Assembly (NCBI GenBank): GCA_047626155.1
Contig: JBLHRR010000050.1
Span: forward strand, 1-31,626
Length of the DNA stretch: 31,626 nt
Origin: CALGLS01 sp047626155
Lineage (GTDB): Bacteria; Bacteroidota; Bacteroidia; Chitinophagales; Saprospiraceae
Reading direction: 5' to 3'
Shown here in pieces: positions 14,797 through 23,784 of the stretch. The notes beneath the pieces are model-generated. The model worked only from the letters and a program-made list of their open reading frames with translations, was not told the origin of the DNA and did not search any database. The position numbers were made by a program, and so were the translations under genes. Numbering within the stretch: the stretch's first letter is position 1; every line of letters starts with the position of its first letter.

Positions 14797-16329
14797 ATGA
14801 AAGATCTTATCCGTATCGCCCTACTCGGTTCCGACCGAACGGAACTCCCCGAATCGCTTCGAGAGGAGATCAAGGCATTGGGGGTGGAGGATAAGGACCG
14901 AGCCAAAGCCATTTTACGGGCAGTCACGAAATGGCAGATGCAACAAAAGGCGGCATATATTCCACCAAGATTCGAGGGAGAATGGCCGCTTGCACCGGAT
15001 ACGGCCAACGAACGTTTCTGCTCTCCTAATGCTACAAAGTATCTTCAGCAAATTATGGATGGGAAGTATGAGCAGGTCTTGCCCGAGTTTTTTAGCATCG
15101 CTAAATCGGAAGCTTGTTTTCTACCTCCAGAACAAGTCCCTACCCTCTTGCAACAAGCTTCTGAAAACCCAGGACAAGCTGCTTTGCTAAAACCATTGAT
15201 GGGCGCTCATGCCAAATGGCTCGCGGCGCAGCATCCCGAATGGTCTTTGCTCTTTGCAGAAACAGCTATAGAAGACTGGCCAGATGTTGGCTTCCAACAA
15301 CGTGTACACATTTTTCGACAAATGCGAGAACGGAATATTTCTGTAAGCCTGGAATTACTTCAAAGTGTTTGGAAAGACATTGACTTTCGTCAAAAAAAGT
15401 CTTTTCTAAAAGTAATGAGATTCACTGTTTGCCTCGAAGATGAAGTTATTCTCGAAGTAGCTTTGACAGACAAAAGGAAAGAGGTTCGGAAGGTAGCTGC
15501 GGAATTATTACAATCCATTCCAGAATCAAAATTGCTACAACGAGTTTGGCAAGGTTTAGAAGAATTAGTACACATTAAAAAAGGAAAAGACGGTGAAGAA
15601 AAACCGGAGGTTCAACTGCCCAATGAAATTTCTCCTGCGATGCTCCGCGATGGCATTGACCCGAGTCAGCAATGGTTACGTGGTGGGCTAAGAGCCAGCA
15701 GACTAGGCCAAATGATGGCCATTATTCCGCCAGGAAAATGGGAAGAGAAATTCAAACGCGCACCAACCAAATTGATTGAAATATTTGCACAAAGTGATTA
15801 TGCAATTATATTGTTGCAATCTTTTAGCCACGCAGCTACTTTGCATCGGAATGACGACTGGGCCATTGCCATTTTAGAATTTTGGCTTTACCATCATCAC
15901 CTGGATCGCTGGGTAGATTTTATGCCTAAGCAGCTCTGTGAAAACTTATCCGCCGAGGCTTTCAATCGGATCGCTATTCCAGCGCTGGAATACTGTGACC
16001 AACTGCCAACAGACGAAGATCCGATCACTATATTAATCCGAAAAAATACCCATCCCTGGAACGAATCTTTAACGCAGGCTTTCATTATGAAATGTAAGGA
16101 ATGGATTTCCGAATACAGCAGTAGTTATTGGACTGCTATTCATTTGAAAAGCATCATTCAGAATGCCTCCTATCATATTGAGCCAAAGCTGGCGGATTCT
16201 CTGACGAAGAGCTGGCCGACTACTAGTGCTGCTTGGGGAAGTTGGGAGAGTGATATTGAGACTTTTTTTAAAGTATTGCGGTTTCGGAAAGGAATGAAGG
16301 AGGCTCTGAAAGAAGAACGAGGTTCTTAA
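14797..16329 (+). CDS. DUF5691-family protein, first gene of the MoxR cassette
   Basis: A 510-residue soluble protein with the DUF5691 hallmarks: the opening LIRIALLGSDRTELPESL (4-21), a mid-protein SPAMLRDGID..QQWLRGGLRASRLGQMM (about 283-312) and the following IPPGKWEEKF. The rest is largely helical, with HEAT-like pieces such as LTDKRKEVRKVAAELLQSIP. DUF5691 proteins have no known biochemical activity; they are encoded next to MoxR ATPases, DUF5682, SWIM zinc-finger and VWA proteins. Here a MoxR gene follows after 55 bp, supporting the assignment. There is no signal peptide or membrane segment. A SWIM protein gene often precedes it in such cassettes but is absent here; instead the toxin-23-like gene diverges from the same 112-bp region. 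Confidence 0.75.
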   Translation: MKDLIRIALLGSDRTELPESLREEIKALGVEDKDRAKAILRAVTKWQMQQKAAYIPPRFEGEWPLAPDTANERFCSPNATKYLQQIMDGKYEQVLPEFFSIAKSEACFLPPEQVPTLLQQASENPGQAALLKPLMGAHAKWLAAQHPEWSLLFAETAIEDWPDVGFQQRVHIFRQMRERNISVSLELLQSVWKDIDFRQKKSFLKVMRFTVCLEDEVILEVALTDKRKEVRKVAAELLQSIPESKLLQRVWQGLEELVHIKKGKDGEEKPEVQLPNEISPAMLRDGIDPSQQWLRGGLRASRLGQMMAIIPPGKWEEKFKRAPTKLIEIFAQSDYAIILLQSFSHAATLHRNDDWAIAILEFWLYHHHLDRWVDFMPKQLCENLSAEAFNRIAIPALEYCDQLPTDEDPITILIRKNTHPWNESLTQAFIMKCKEWISEYSSSYWTAIHLKSIIQNASYHIEPKLADSLTKSWPTTSAAWGSWESDIETFFKVLRFRKGMKEALKEERGS

Positions 16330-16384
16330 TTTTATTACCTATCTTTCGACCTCAAAATGCCCCACAAACAAATAACAGATTTCC

Positions 16385-17476
16385 ATGGCAAAAAAGACAA
16401 AAAACATAATACGCCCCCACGCAGAAAACCTATACGCTGACGAACTAAAACGCCTCGCTAAAATAGACAGCAAACCAAAACCTGGCAACTGGAATATGTC
16501 CCCCTGGGCCGTAGTGACCTACCTCCTAGGCGGAGAGCTTGCTGACGGAACCACCATCAGTCCAAAGTATTTCGGGAGTAGACGATTGATAGAAATTGCA
16601 GTTGCGACGCTGGCGACAGATCGGGCATTGTTACTCATGGGTATTCCTGGAACGGCTAAGACCTGGGTGAGTGAGCATTTAGCCGCTGCGATTTCTGGCG
16701 ACTCAACATTACTCTTACAAGGAACCGCCGGACTGAATGACGACGCCATTCGTTATGGTTGGAATTATGCCAAACTATTATCAGAAGGACCATCGAAAGC
16801 AGCAATGGTTCCTAGCCCGGTCATGAAAGCCATGCAGGATGGAAAGATCGCACGGATAGAAGAGTTGACTAGAATGCCATCTGATGTTCAGGATAATTTA
16901 ATTACGATTCTTTCGGAAAAAGTCTTGCCTGTTCCGGAATTAAATATAGAAATACAGGCCACTCGCGGCTTCAATATTATTGCTACGGCAAATGATCGAG
17001 ACAAAGGTATTCATGAATTATCATCGGCCCTTCGTCGTCGTTTCAATACCGTGGTGATGCCACTACCCGCAACGCTGGAAGAAGAAGTAAAGATTGTGCA
17101 AACCCGAGTGAGAGATTTAGGCGTTAGTCTAGAACTTCCTGCTCAAGCGGCTCCTGAAAAAGAGATCAAACGATTGGTTACTATCTTCAGAGAACTACGC
17201 GCTGGAAAAACGGAGGATGGAAAAAGCAAAGTCAAATCACCGGGTAGTACCTTAAGTACTGCGGAAGCCATTTCTGTAATCAATAGTGGTCAAGCACTGG
17301 CGGCTCATTTCGGAAACGGTACTTTGCAAGCTAACGATTTGGCTGCGGGAATTACTGGTGCAATTATAAAAGATCCAGTGCAGGACAAAGCCATTTGGAA
17401 GGAATATTTGGAAACTGTAATGCGAGAACGAAAAGAATGGAAAGATTTATATGTTGCTTGTAAAGATTTACTTTAG
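16385..17476 (+). CDS. MoxR-type AAA+ ATPase (YehL-like)
   Basis: A 363-residue AAA+ ATPase of the MoxR branch. Walker A is GIPGTAKT (86-93); the Walker B region is ARIEELTRM (156-164), with Glu-Glu in place of the usual Asp-Glu; sensor 1 is NIIATANDRD (197-206); the arginine-finger region is SSALRRRFN (213-221). The segment PSPVMKAMQDGKIARIEEL with PSDVQDNLITILSEK fits the MoxR helix-2 insert and pre-sensor region. MoxR proteins act as chaperone-like remodelers together with VWA-domain partners that often insert metals or assemble complexes. Length and motifs match E. coli YehL (about 360 residues). No VWA partner is encoded in the window. Confidence 0.88.
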   Translation: MAKKTKNIIRPHAENLYADELKRLAKIDSKPKPGNWNMSPWAVVTYLLGGELADGTTISPKYFGSRRLIEIAVATLATDRALLLMGIPGTAKTWVSEHLAAAISGDSTLLLQGTAGLNDDAIRYGWNYAKLLSEGPSKAAMVPSPVMKAMQDGKIARIEELTRMPSDVQDNLITILSEKVLPVPELNIEIQATRGFNIIATANDRDKGIHELSSALRRRFNTVVMPLPATLEEEVKIVQTRVRDLGVSLELPAQAAPEKEIKRLVTIFRELRAGKTEDGKSKVKSPGSTLSTAEAISVINSGQALAAHFGNGTLQANDLAAGITGAIIKDPVQDKAIWKEYLETVMRERKEWKDLYVACKDLL

Positions 17477-17580
17477 ACTAACTTTCAACTATTACCCGTT
17501 AACTATTAAATCCCACTACTGTACCATTCGAAAACGATTACTTTAGGCTAAGACCAATTTAACTGCTAAATTCCACTACA
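17468..17580. repeat. Imperfect tandem duplication with heptad arrays
   Basis: Two diverged copies about 70 bp apart: tactttag.ctaa ... ttaact..taaat.ccactac at 17468-17519 and 17538-17578. Copy one overlaps the last codons of the MoxR gene. It holds a heptad array with exact 7-bp spacing (ctaac 17478, tcaac 17485, ttacc 17492, ttaac 17499, ttaaa 17506) and then tcccactactgtacc, which resembles the reverse of the core at 2762 and 27871. Relic of the heptad-hairpin family. Confidence 0.55.
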
Positions 17581-17597
17581 GAATAACTCAATATAAA

Positions 17598-18950
17598 ATG
17601 GACCCTAACGAATTAAACGATTTACGGGAAGCGATTAAAGCTTCTCCAGAAAATATAACTCTTCGAAAATTTCTCATTAGCCAACTTATAAAAACAGAAC
17701 GTTGGGAGGAGGCGGAGGTAGAAATCAAAGAGGCCATGCAACTGGCTCCTACCGATGTGGCTTTGAAGGTTGAATTGGCGTATGCTTTTTGTTACTTGAA
17801 AAAAACAACTGCAGGTTTAGTGCTGATTGAAGAATTACTGAAGGCAGAACGACCTCCTGCAAAAGTTTTTATTGCTCACGCAAAACTATTGTTACAAAAC
17901 AAAGAAGCAACGAAAGCAAAAGATGCTTATGAAAAAGCCATTCTTATTAATCCGGATCTAAAAGATAATTTTCTGGAGTCGGACATTAATATGAAAGTGC
18001 AGGCGGATGAGCCTTCTGAGCTGGAAAGAATAAAACTAACTGCTGATGGTATTGAAGGAGACGACGATGACGACGATCATCCGGTAGAAATTGAACGGCC
18101 AAAGATCACCTTTAAAGATGTGGGTGGTATGGATAAGTTGAAGGAGGAGATTCGAATGAAGATCATAGCGCCTCTTCAACATCAGGATTTGTACAAAGCT
18201 TATGGCAAAAAAATCGGAGGTGGTATTTTGATGTATGGCCCACCGGGTTGCGGAAAAACGCATTTAGCGCGAGCCACTGCTGGAGAGATTAATGCTAATT
18301 TCATCCCAGTCGGCATCAGCGATATTTTGGACATGTACATTGGGCAAAGCGAGAAAAACCTACACGCCATTTTTGAAAAAGCACGAAGATTGAAGCCTTG
18401 TGTTTTGTTTTTTGATGAAGCCGATGCGCTTGGCGCCAATCGTTCTGATATGAAAAGTAGTGCAGGACGCCATGTGATTAATCAATTTTTGGAAGAACTG
18501 GATGGTGTGCAATACGACAATGAAGGCATCCTCATTCTGGCCGCGACCAATGCCCCTTGGCATCTTGACCCTGCCTTCCGCAGGCCAGGACGTTTTGATC
18601 GGATTCTTTTTGTGCCGCCACCGGACGACTCTGCAAAAGCTTCTATTCTGCAAATCAAAACTGCTGGAAAACCTTTTGAGGAAATTGATTTTGCGAAAAT
18701 TGCAAAGAAGGCAAAGAACTTCTCTGGCGCTGACCTTGAAGCGATTATTGATATTGCTATTGAAGGAAAATTGATCGAGTCTATGAAACTAGGGAAGCCG
18801 GTTCCTATTCAATCTCGTGACTTGGAAAAAGCATTGGGTAAGCATAAAGCGTCTACTCGTGAGTGGTTTAATACTGCTAAGAACTATGCTCTTTTTGCAA
18901 ATGAATCGGGACTCTACGATGACATTTTGGAGTATTTGAAAAAGATGTGA
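17598..18950 (+). CDS. TPR-AAA ATPase (Cdc48/FtsH-type AAA domain)
   Basis: A 450-residue fusion. Residues 1-125 form TPR-like helical pairs (RWEEAEVEIKEAMQLAPTD, KAKDAYEKAILINPD). An acidic linker contains six consecutive Asp (155-160). A classical AAA domain follows: FKDVGGMDKLKEEI (172-185), Walker A GPPGCGKT (214-221), pore-loop-like MYIGQSEK (246-253), Walker B CVLFFDEAD (268-276), sensor-1 Asn318 in AATNAPWHLD, and the second region of homology RRPGRFDRI (328-336) with both arginine fingers. A helical lid follows. All catalytic residues are present, so an active hexameric unfoldase-type ATPase is expected. The TPR part is presumably the substrate or partner adaptor. It has no protease domain. 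It lies 121 bp after the MoxR gene and 34 bp before the TPR-membrane gene. Confidence 0.9.
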   Translation: MDPNELNDLREAIKASPENITLRKFLISQLIKTERWEEAEVEIKEAMQLAPTDVALKVELAYAFCYLKKTTAGLVLIEELLKAERPPAKVFIAHAKLLLQNKEATKAKDAYEKAILINPDLKDNFLESDINMKVQADEPSELERIKLTADGIEGDDDDDDHPVEIERPKITFKDVGGMDKLKEEIRMKIIAPLQHQDLYKAYGKKIGGGILMYGPPGCGKTHLARATAGEINANFIPVGISDILDMYIGQSEKNLHAIFEKARRLKPCVLFFDEADALGANRSDMKSSAGRHVINQFLEELDGVQYDNEGILILAATNAPWHLDPAFRRPGRFDRILFVPPPDDSAKASILQIKTAGKPFEEIDFAKIAKKAKNFSGADLEAIIDIAIEGKLIESMKLGKPVPIQSRDLEKALGKHKASTREWFNTAKNYALFANESGLYDDILEYLKKM

Positions 18951-18984
18951 TCTATTTCCAGCCATGAAACACAAATAAAAAACA

Positions 18985-20274
18985 ATGAGCCTACATCTAC
19001 AACGAGGCAAGATATTACTGGAACAAAACAGAGTCACCGATGCGGAGAAGGAGCTCAAGCAAGCCCTTTCGGAAAATCCTCAGAACTCGGATGCGATGTC
19101 ACTATTGGCCAACTGCTTCACCATCCAAAAAAGACATAAGGAGGCGGTTCAAATGATTAACAATGCCATTCGAATTCGTCCGGATGACGCCTTTCTATTT
19201 TACATAAAAGCACATGCACTTCTTTTTAGTAATAAAGTCAGAGAAGCTGAAACGGCTACTGATCACGCTCTAGAACTCTATCCCTTCTTTGCAGAAATTT
19301 ACGAAATAAAAGCACTGATTGCTTTCCATGATGAGCAACCAGAACGAGCGCTTGAATTTGCCAACAAAGGACTTTCGATTGATGCTGAGAACGTAGACCT
19401 TGTCAACATCCGCGCACAGGCTTTGGTGAAATTAAAACGAAATACGGAGGCGCAGGAAACCTTGGATTATGCTCTTAATCGAGCCCCCGAAAACGCACAT
19501 TCTCATGCCAACAAAGGTTGGACGGAAATTGAACAAGGGAAATACGACGATGCGCTTAAATCTTTCCAGGAGTCACTCCGATTGGATCCGACCTCTGATT
19601 GGGCACAGTCTGGTTTGAAGGAAAGTATCAAAGCTAAGAACATTTTCTACAGAGGTATTCTGAAATACTTTTTGTGGATGAATAAGCTGTCGCAAAAAAA
19701 TCAATGGGCTTTCATCATTGGGTTTTACCTACTTTACCAAGGACTTATTTGGCTGTCAGATGTAGTTCCTGTTCTCTCTCCTATTTTAATGCCCTTGATT
19801 ATTTTTTATATGCTCTTTGCTTTTTCTACCTGGATGGCTAGACCTTTATCCAATTTATTTTTGCGCTTTCATCCATTAGGAAAACTCGCTTTAAGTGACG
19901 ATGAAAAAACGGCCTCTAACCTTGTAGGCGTATTGTTGACATCCGGCCTCACCTCATTAGTCTTATTCTACCTCAATGGACATCGGGTTTGGTTTGAGCA
20001 ACGTAACTTAATGATTTCCGAAGAGGGCGAGACCTTGTTCTTCTTAGCAATTGTGCTTCTTTTTGCTACCATCCCAATCGGTGGCATGTTTAACACAGAA
20101 AAAGGAACAACCAATAGACGTAATCAGATGATCTTCAGTATATCGTTGGTTACCGTCGGAATTGTAGGAATATTGTTAGGTGTAGAGTTATTTTTCTTGA
20201 TTTTCTTTTTGGGTATTTTCTTTTATAGCTTTGTTTCTAATTATTTGACGATGAAAGCGGCGAAGCGGTTTTAA
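18985..20274 (+). CDS. TPR protein with C-terminal membrane domain
   Basis: A 429-residue protein. The first 215 residues are about six TPR units (e.g. RVTDAEKELKQALSENPQN, HKEAVQMINNAIRIRPDD, KYDDALKSFQESLRLDPTS). From about 245 there are five or six hydrophobic segments, including FIIGFYLLYQGLIWL, PILMPLIIFYMLFAF, VGVLLTSGLTSLVLFYL, LFFLAIVLLFATIPI and a long GIVGILLGVELFFLIFFLGIFF. There is no signal peptide, so the TPR part should face the cytoplasm. In context it may dock the neighbouring TPR-AAA ATPase, or its client, at the inner membrane; that is inference from gene order. It starts 34 bp after the ATPase stop and is probably cotranscribed. Confidence 0.85.
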   Translation: MSLHLQRGKILLEQNRVTDAEKELKQALSENPQNSDAMSLLANCFTIQKRHKEAVQMINNAIRIRPDDAFLFYIKAHALLFSNKVREAETATDHALELYPFFAEIYEIKALIAFHDEQPERALEFANKGLSIDAENVDLVNIRAQALVKLKRNTEAQETLDYALNRAPENAHSHANKGWTEIEQGKYDDALKSFQESLRLDPTSDWAQSGLKESIKAKNIFYRGILKYFLWMNKLSQKNQWAFIIGFYLLYQGLIWLSDVVPVLSPILMPLIIFYMLFAFSTWMARPLSNLFLRFHPLGKLALSDDEKTASNLVGVLLTSGLTSLVLFYLNGHRVWFEQRNLMISEEGETLFFLAIVLLFATIPIGGMFNTEKGTTNRRNQMIFSISLVTVGIVGILLGVELFFLIFFLGIFFYSFVSNYLTMKAAKRF

Positions 20275-20362
20275 AAGTCCTTTCATACAATCTATCACAT
20301 TTCATTTCGATTTTTCAAGTCATTAAAATAAAACAATAATATTATCTGCAAACTAAAGTATT

Positions 20363-20386
20363 GATATTACTGTATCAGTAGATATC
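20363..20386. promoter_or_regulatory. Dyad upstream of the inserted AAA gene
   Basis: gatat-tactg-tat-cagta-(g)-atatc: two nested perfect 5-bp arms around a 3-bp centre with one extra G. It lies 29 bp before the ATG at 20415, in a very A/T-rich stretch, so it could be an operator or a leader hairpin. Confidence 0.3.
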
Positions 20387-20414
20387 CTAATCTAATAAAT
20401 AAGAGTATATTATT

Positions 20415-21497
20415 ATGTCTGAATTATTAAAAGCTTTTGATTCATATAGTGAGTTTAATCGAGATTCATATTTTACTTTAACATTTGACGCTTTAGGCTC
20501 TAACCTCTTATTGGAAGTCCCTTTAGAGGCTTCAAAAAACAATATGAGCAAAGTTTTAGATGAGTTAAACTTACCTAATAACACCTTTGAATTAGTTTTA
20601 AAAAACTGGAATACCGAAGACTCTAATAATGCAGATTTTCGTAATGACTTTCCTTATGAATTGCTTTTTAAAAGTATAAATAAAAAAGAGTTAATTTGGA
20701 TTTCACTTAACGATGATACTTTGTCTGTTGACTTTCTTTTTGATTGTAGTGATTCTGAGTTAGAAAAGAGGGTGATAAAAATGAATGATAAGCTGAGGAG
20801 AAAATTTGGATTATCAAGAGCTCCTATCTTCAAAGTTTTAACTAAATCACATTCTAACTTTAGCACCGAAGAAGTAAGGACAGAAAACATCAAACTCAAT
20901 ATTACGAGTAATTATAATGATGATTTTCTTGAAATTTCTGAAAAAATAAATATTGCCATTACAAAAAAGGAATCTGGATTGATATTACTTTATGGAAAAC
21001 CAGGAACTGGAAAGACAACATATATTAAAAGCTTACTTTCTGAGTACCAAGAGTATAATTTTATTTTTATTCAAAATGAGTTTGTCAACAATTTACTTGA
21101 CCCAGATTTTATTTCCTTTCTTTTAAAACAACGCAACTCTATTTTAGTAATTGAAGACGCTGAAAAAGTAATTAGATCAAGAGAAAACTTAAAAGACGGA
21201 TCTGTAGTTTCGACATTACTTCAATTAACAGATGGGTTGTTTAGCGATTATCTAAACATTAAAGTTATATGTACCTTTAATACAGATATTTCAAAGATAG
21301 ATTCTGCATTATTAAGAAAAGGAAGAATGATAGCAATGTATGAGTTCAATTCGCTTACTATAGAAAAAACAAATAGGCTACTAAAAGAAATTGGAGCTAA
21401 AAAGAGGAATGAAAAATTAACTGTTTCCGATATTTATAATCATGGACAAGAAAAATATTCTAATATTAAAGAAAGTAAGATTGGCTTTAAAAATTAA
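20415..21497 (+). CDS. AAA-family ATPase, compositionally foreign
   Basis: A 360-residue protein with an unrecognised N-terminal region (1-165, acidic, containing LIWISLNDDTLSVDFLFD) and a C-terminal AAA domain: Walker A YGKPGTGKT (193-201), Walker B-like SILVIEDAE (242-250), sensor 1 VICTFNTD (284-291), and DSALLRKGRM (296-305) resembling the Bcs1-type second region of homology. The normal Asp-Glu of Walker B appears as Glu247-Asp248. It ends in an IGF-like tail (KIGFKN). Its codons are far richer in A and T than those of the flanking genes, and it is preceded by 140 bp of A/T-rich DNA, suggesting insertion into the cassette by transfer. It could still work with the neighbouring ATPases. Function unknown. 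Confidence 0.8.
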   Translation: MSELLKAFDSYSEFNRDSYFTLTFDALGSNLLLEVPLEASKNNMSKVLDELNLPNNTFELVLKNWNTEDSNNADFRNDFPYELLFKSINKKELIWISLNDDTLSVDFLFDCSDSELEKRVIKMNDKLRRKFGLSRAPIFKVLTKSHSNFSTEEVRTENIKLNITSNYNDDFLEISEKINIAITKKESGLILLYGKPGTGKTTYIKSLLSEYQEYNFIFIQNEFVNNLLDPDFISFLLKQRNSILVIEDAEKVIRSRENLKDGSVVSTLLQLTDGLFSDYLNIKVICTFNTDISKIDSALLRKGRMIAMYEFNSLTIEKTNRLLKEIGAKKRNEKLTVSDIYNHGQEKYSNIKESKIGFKN

Positions 21498-21517
21498 TTA
21501 GTCTACAAAAATAAAAA

Positions 21518-23770
21518 ATGCACCACCTTTTCGGCATAAGACATCACGGCCCCGGTTCCTCCCGGAACCTACTGAAAGCACTTGAAGCGCTTCAACCAGA
21601 TGTCCTTTTAGTCGAAGGACCTGCCGATGCTGAAGGACTCATTCCTAAATTGGCGACGCCCGGATTGGTACCTCCCGTCGCCTTCTTACTGTACAATAAT
21701 AAAAACATACAACAAGCTGCTTACTTTCCTTTTGCTGTTTTTTCGCCAGAGTGGCAAGCCATTCAATGGGCCTTGAAAAATGAAGTGCCTATTCGCTTTA
21801 TGGATTTGCCATATACCTTGCAATTTGCATTAGACATTGCCAAAGAGGAAAACAAACAAATCAGTTTTAAAAGTCCGATAAAGAAAAAGAAATACCATCA
21901 AGATCCGATGAGCTACCTCGCGGAGTTAGCGGGTTATACCGATCAGGAACGTTGGTGGGAAGTTACTTTTGAAGAGAGTGAAAACTCGGCAGCTATTTTC
22001 TCTGCCATTAATGACCTCATGTGCAGTATGAGGGAGCAAGAGGAAACTCCTCCGCGTGATATGCGCCGCGAAGCCTTCATGCGAAAAACGATTCGGGAAA
22101 CCATGAAAAAGGGTTTTGAAAATATCGCTGTGGTTTGTGGGGCCTGGCATACTCCCGCTTTAATGGATTTAAACCAATATAAATCTACTGCTGATAATGC
22201 GTTGCTGAAAGGCATCAAAAAAGTAAAAACGCAGGCCACCATTATCCCCTGGTCGCACGAGCGATTGTCTACAGATAGCGGCTACCGCTCCGGAACGATT
22301 TCCCCTTCCTGGTATCATTATCTATTTTTAGATCGGGAGACCGCGCCAATAAGATGGATGACTTATGCGGCTACCTTACTGAGAAAAAAAGACATTCCAA
22401 CTTCTTCTGCGCATATCATTGAAGCGGTGCGTCTGGCCCAAACACTGGCCGTTATGCGCGGGCTTCCTTTGGCAGGTATTGAGGAATTGAAAGAATCAGC
22501 CGTTTCTGTTTTCTGTGATGGCTACGAAGCTCAGATGGAATTGATTTATAAAGAATTGATTTACGGAGAGAACATCGGGATCGTTCCGAGTTCCATTCCG
22601 GTGGTTCCGCTGCAAAAGGATTTTGATGCCTGGGTGAAAAGCACCCGAATGACGAAGTATAAAAACAGTCCTACTACTGAATGGTTGAAAGCTACTGCCT
22701 CAAATCCGAGAGGAGGTATAGATTTGCGGGACAGTGCCGATCATAAAAAAAGCCTAATGTTACATCGCCTCAATTTGATTAACATCCCTTGGGGCACTTT
22801 GCAAAAGGCACCTCCGACCAACACCGGACGGTTCAAGGAATACTGGCAGCTCAAGTGGCTCCCTGATTTTGCCATCCACCTCATTGAAGCAGGCATGTGG
22901 GGCAATACCATGGAAGAGGCGGCTATTGCCAAAATACGCGATTCCCTTAACAAGGCGCTTCCGTTACCGAAATTAAGTCAATTAATAGACCGTGCTTTAA
23001 AAGCAGAACTGAGTATCGTCATACCCGACCTAGTCAAACGGCTACAGGAAAGTGCTGCACTGACCCGTGATATTTTTCACCTTATGGATGCGCTGCCTTC
23101 GCTCATTCATGCCATGCGTTATGGAAGTGCGCGCAAGTTGGATGTCACCGCTTTACAAACCGTGGTGGACGAAATGATTCCTCGTATTTGTATTTCTCTT
23201 CCCGGCGCTTGTACTGGCATTGATGAAGAGGTTGCGAAAAAAGTCTTTGACCAAATCATCAGCACCAATCGAAATATCCATTTGATGGAAAACAAAGACC
23301 TCCAAGAACTTTGGTATGGTGCTTTGTTTTCGCTTACGGAAATAAGTAACAGCCATCTGCTCTTACAAGGTGCTTCTACCCGTATTCTTTTTGATCGTTC
23401 TGTGAAAGATATTGATGAGGTGATTACGCATATGTATTTTGCACTTTCCAAAGGAGCGCAGGCGATGGATGCGGCGAATTGGTTGCAAGGTTTTTTACAC
23501 GGAAGTGGATTGTTATTAATTCACCATCCTCCGCTTTGGAGAATATTGGATGAATGGGTTGATGATTTGCCTTTTGAACAGATGAAGGAGTTGTTGCCTT
23601 TGTTGCGCAGGACTTTTTCTAATTTCCCTGGGCCGGAGCGACAGAAGATGTTGCGATTGGCGGAGCAGGGAGCGGGAGCTGTTTTGGAGGCGGAAGTTGT
23701 GGAAAGGGAGATTGAGGAGGAGCGGAGCGTGGAGGTGATGGAAGTTATTAGATTATTGTTAGGAGAATAG
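21518..23770 (+). CDS. DUF5682-family protein (YehM-like)
   Basis: A 750-residue soluble protein. It opens with the DUF5682 signature GIRHHGPGSSRNLLKALE (6-23), then LLVEGPAD (30-37), an AAYFPFAVFSPEWQAIQWAL block, and VVCGAWHTPAL (205-215, His211). The spaced His/Glu-Gly-Pro/Gly-x-x-His arrangement recalls the TraB/ChaN/EreA superfamily fold; that link is from memory of the family and untested. The C-terminal 400 residues are helical, with tandem segments such as KLSQLIDRALKAELSIVI. E. coli YehM belongs to this family and is encoded beside the MoxR ATPase YehL. Here the gene is 20 bp after the foreign AAA gene and is the last intact member of the cassette. A VWA gene would be expected next but is missing. 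Confidence 0.82.
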   Translation: MHHLFGIRHHGPGSSRNLLKALEALQPDVLLVEGPADAEGLIPKLATPGLVPPVAFLLYNNKNIQQAAYFPFAVFSPEWQAIQWALKNEVPIRFMDLPYTLQFALDIAKEENKQISFKSPIKKKKYHQDPMSYLAELAGYTDQERWWEVTFEESENSAAIFSAINDLMCSMREQEETPPRDMRREAFMRKTIRETMKKGFENIAVVCGAWHTPALMDLNQYKSTADNALLKGIKKVKTQATIIPWSHERLSTDSGYRSGTISPSWYHYLFLDRETAPIRWMTYAATLLRKKDIPTSSAHIIEAVRLAQTLAVMRGLPLAGIEELKESAVSVFCDGYEAQMELIYKELIYGENIGIVPSSIPVVPLQKDFDAWVKSTRMTKYKNSPTTEWLKATASNPRGGIDLRDSADHKKSLMLHRLNLINIPWGTLQKAPPTNTGRFKEYWQLKWLPDFAIHLIEAGMWGNTMEEAAIAKIRDSLNKALPLPKLSQLIDRALKAELSIVIPDLVKRLQESAALTRDIFHLMDALPSLIHAMRYGSARKLDVTALQTVVDEMIPRICISLPGACTGIDEEVAKKVFDQIISTNRNIHLMENKDLQELWYGALFSLTEISNSHLLLQGASTRILFDRSVKDIDEVITHMYFALSKGAQAMDAANWLQGFLHGSGLLLIHHPPLWRILDEWVDDLPFEQMKELLPLLRRTFSNFPGPERQKMLRLAEQGAGAVLEAEVVEREIEEERSVEVMEVIRLLLGE

Positions 23771-23784
23771 TTCCAATTTGTTTA

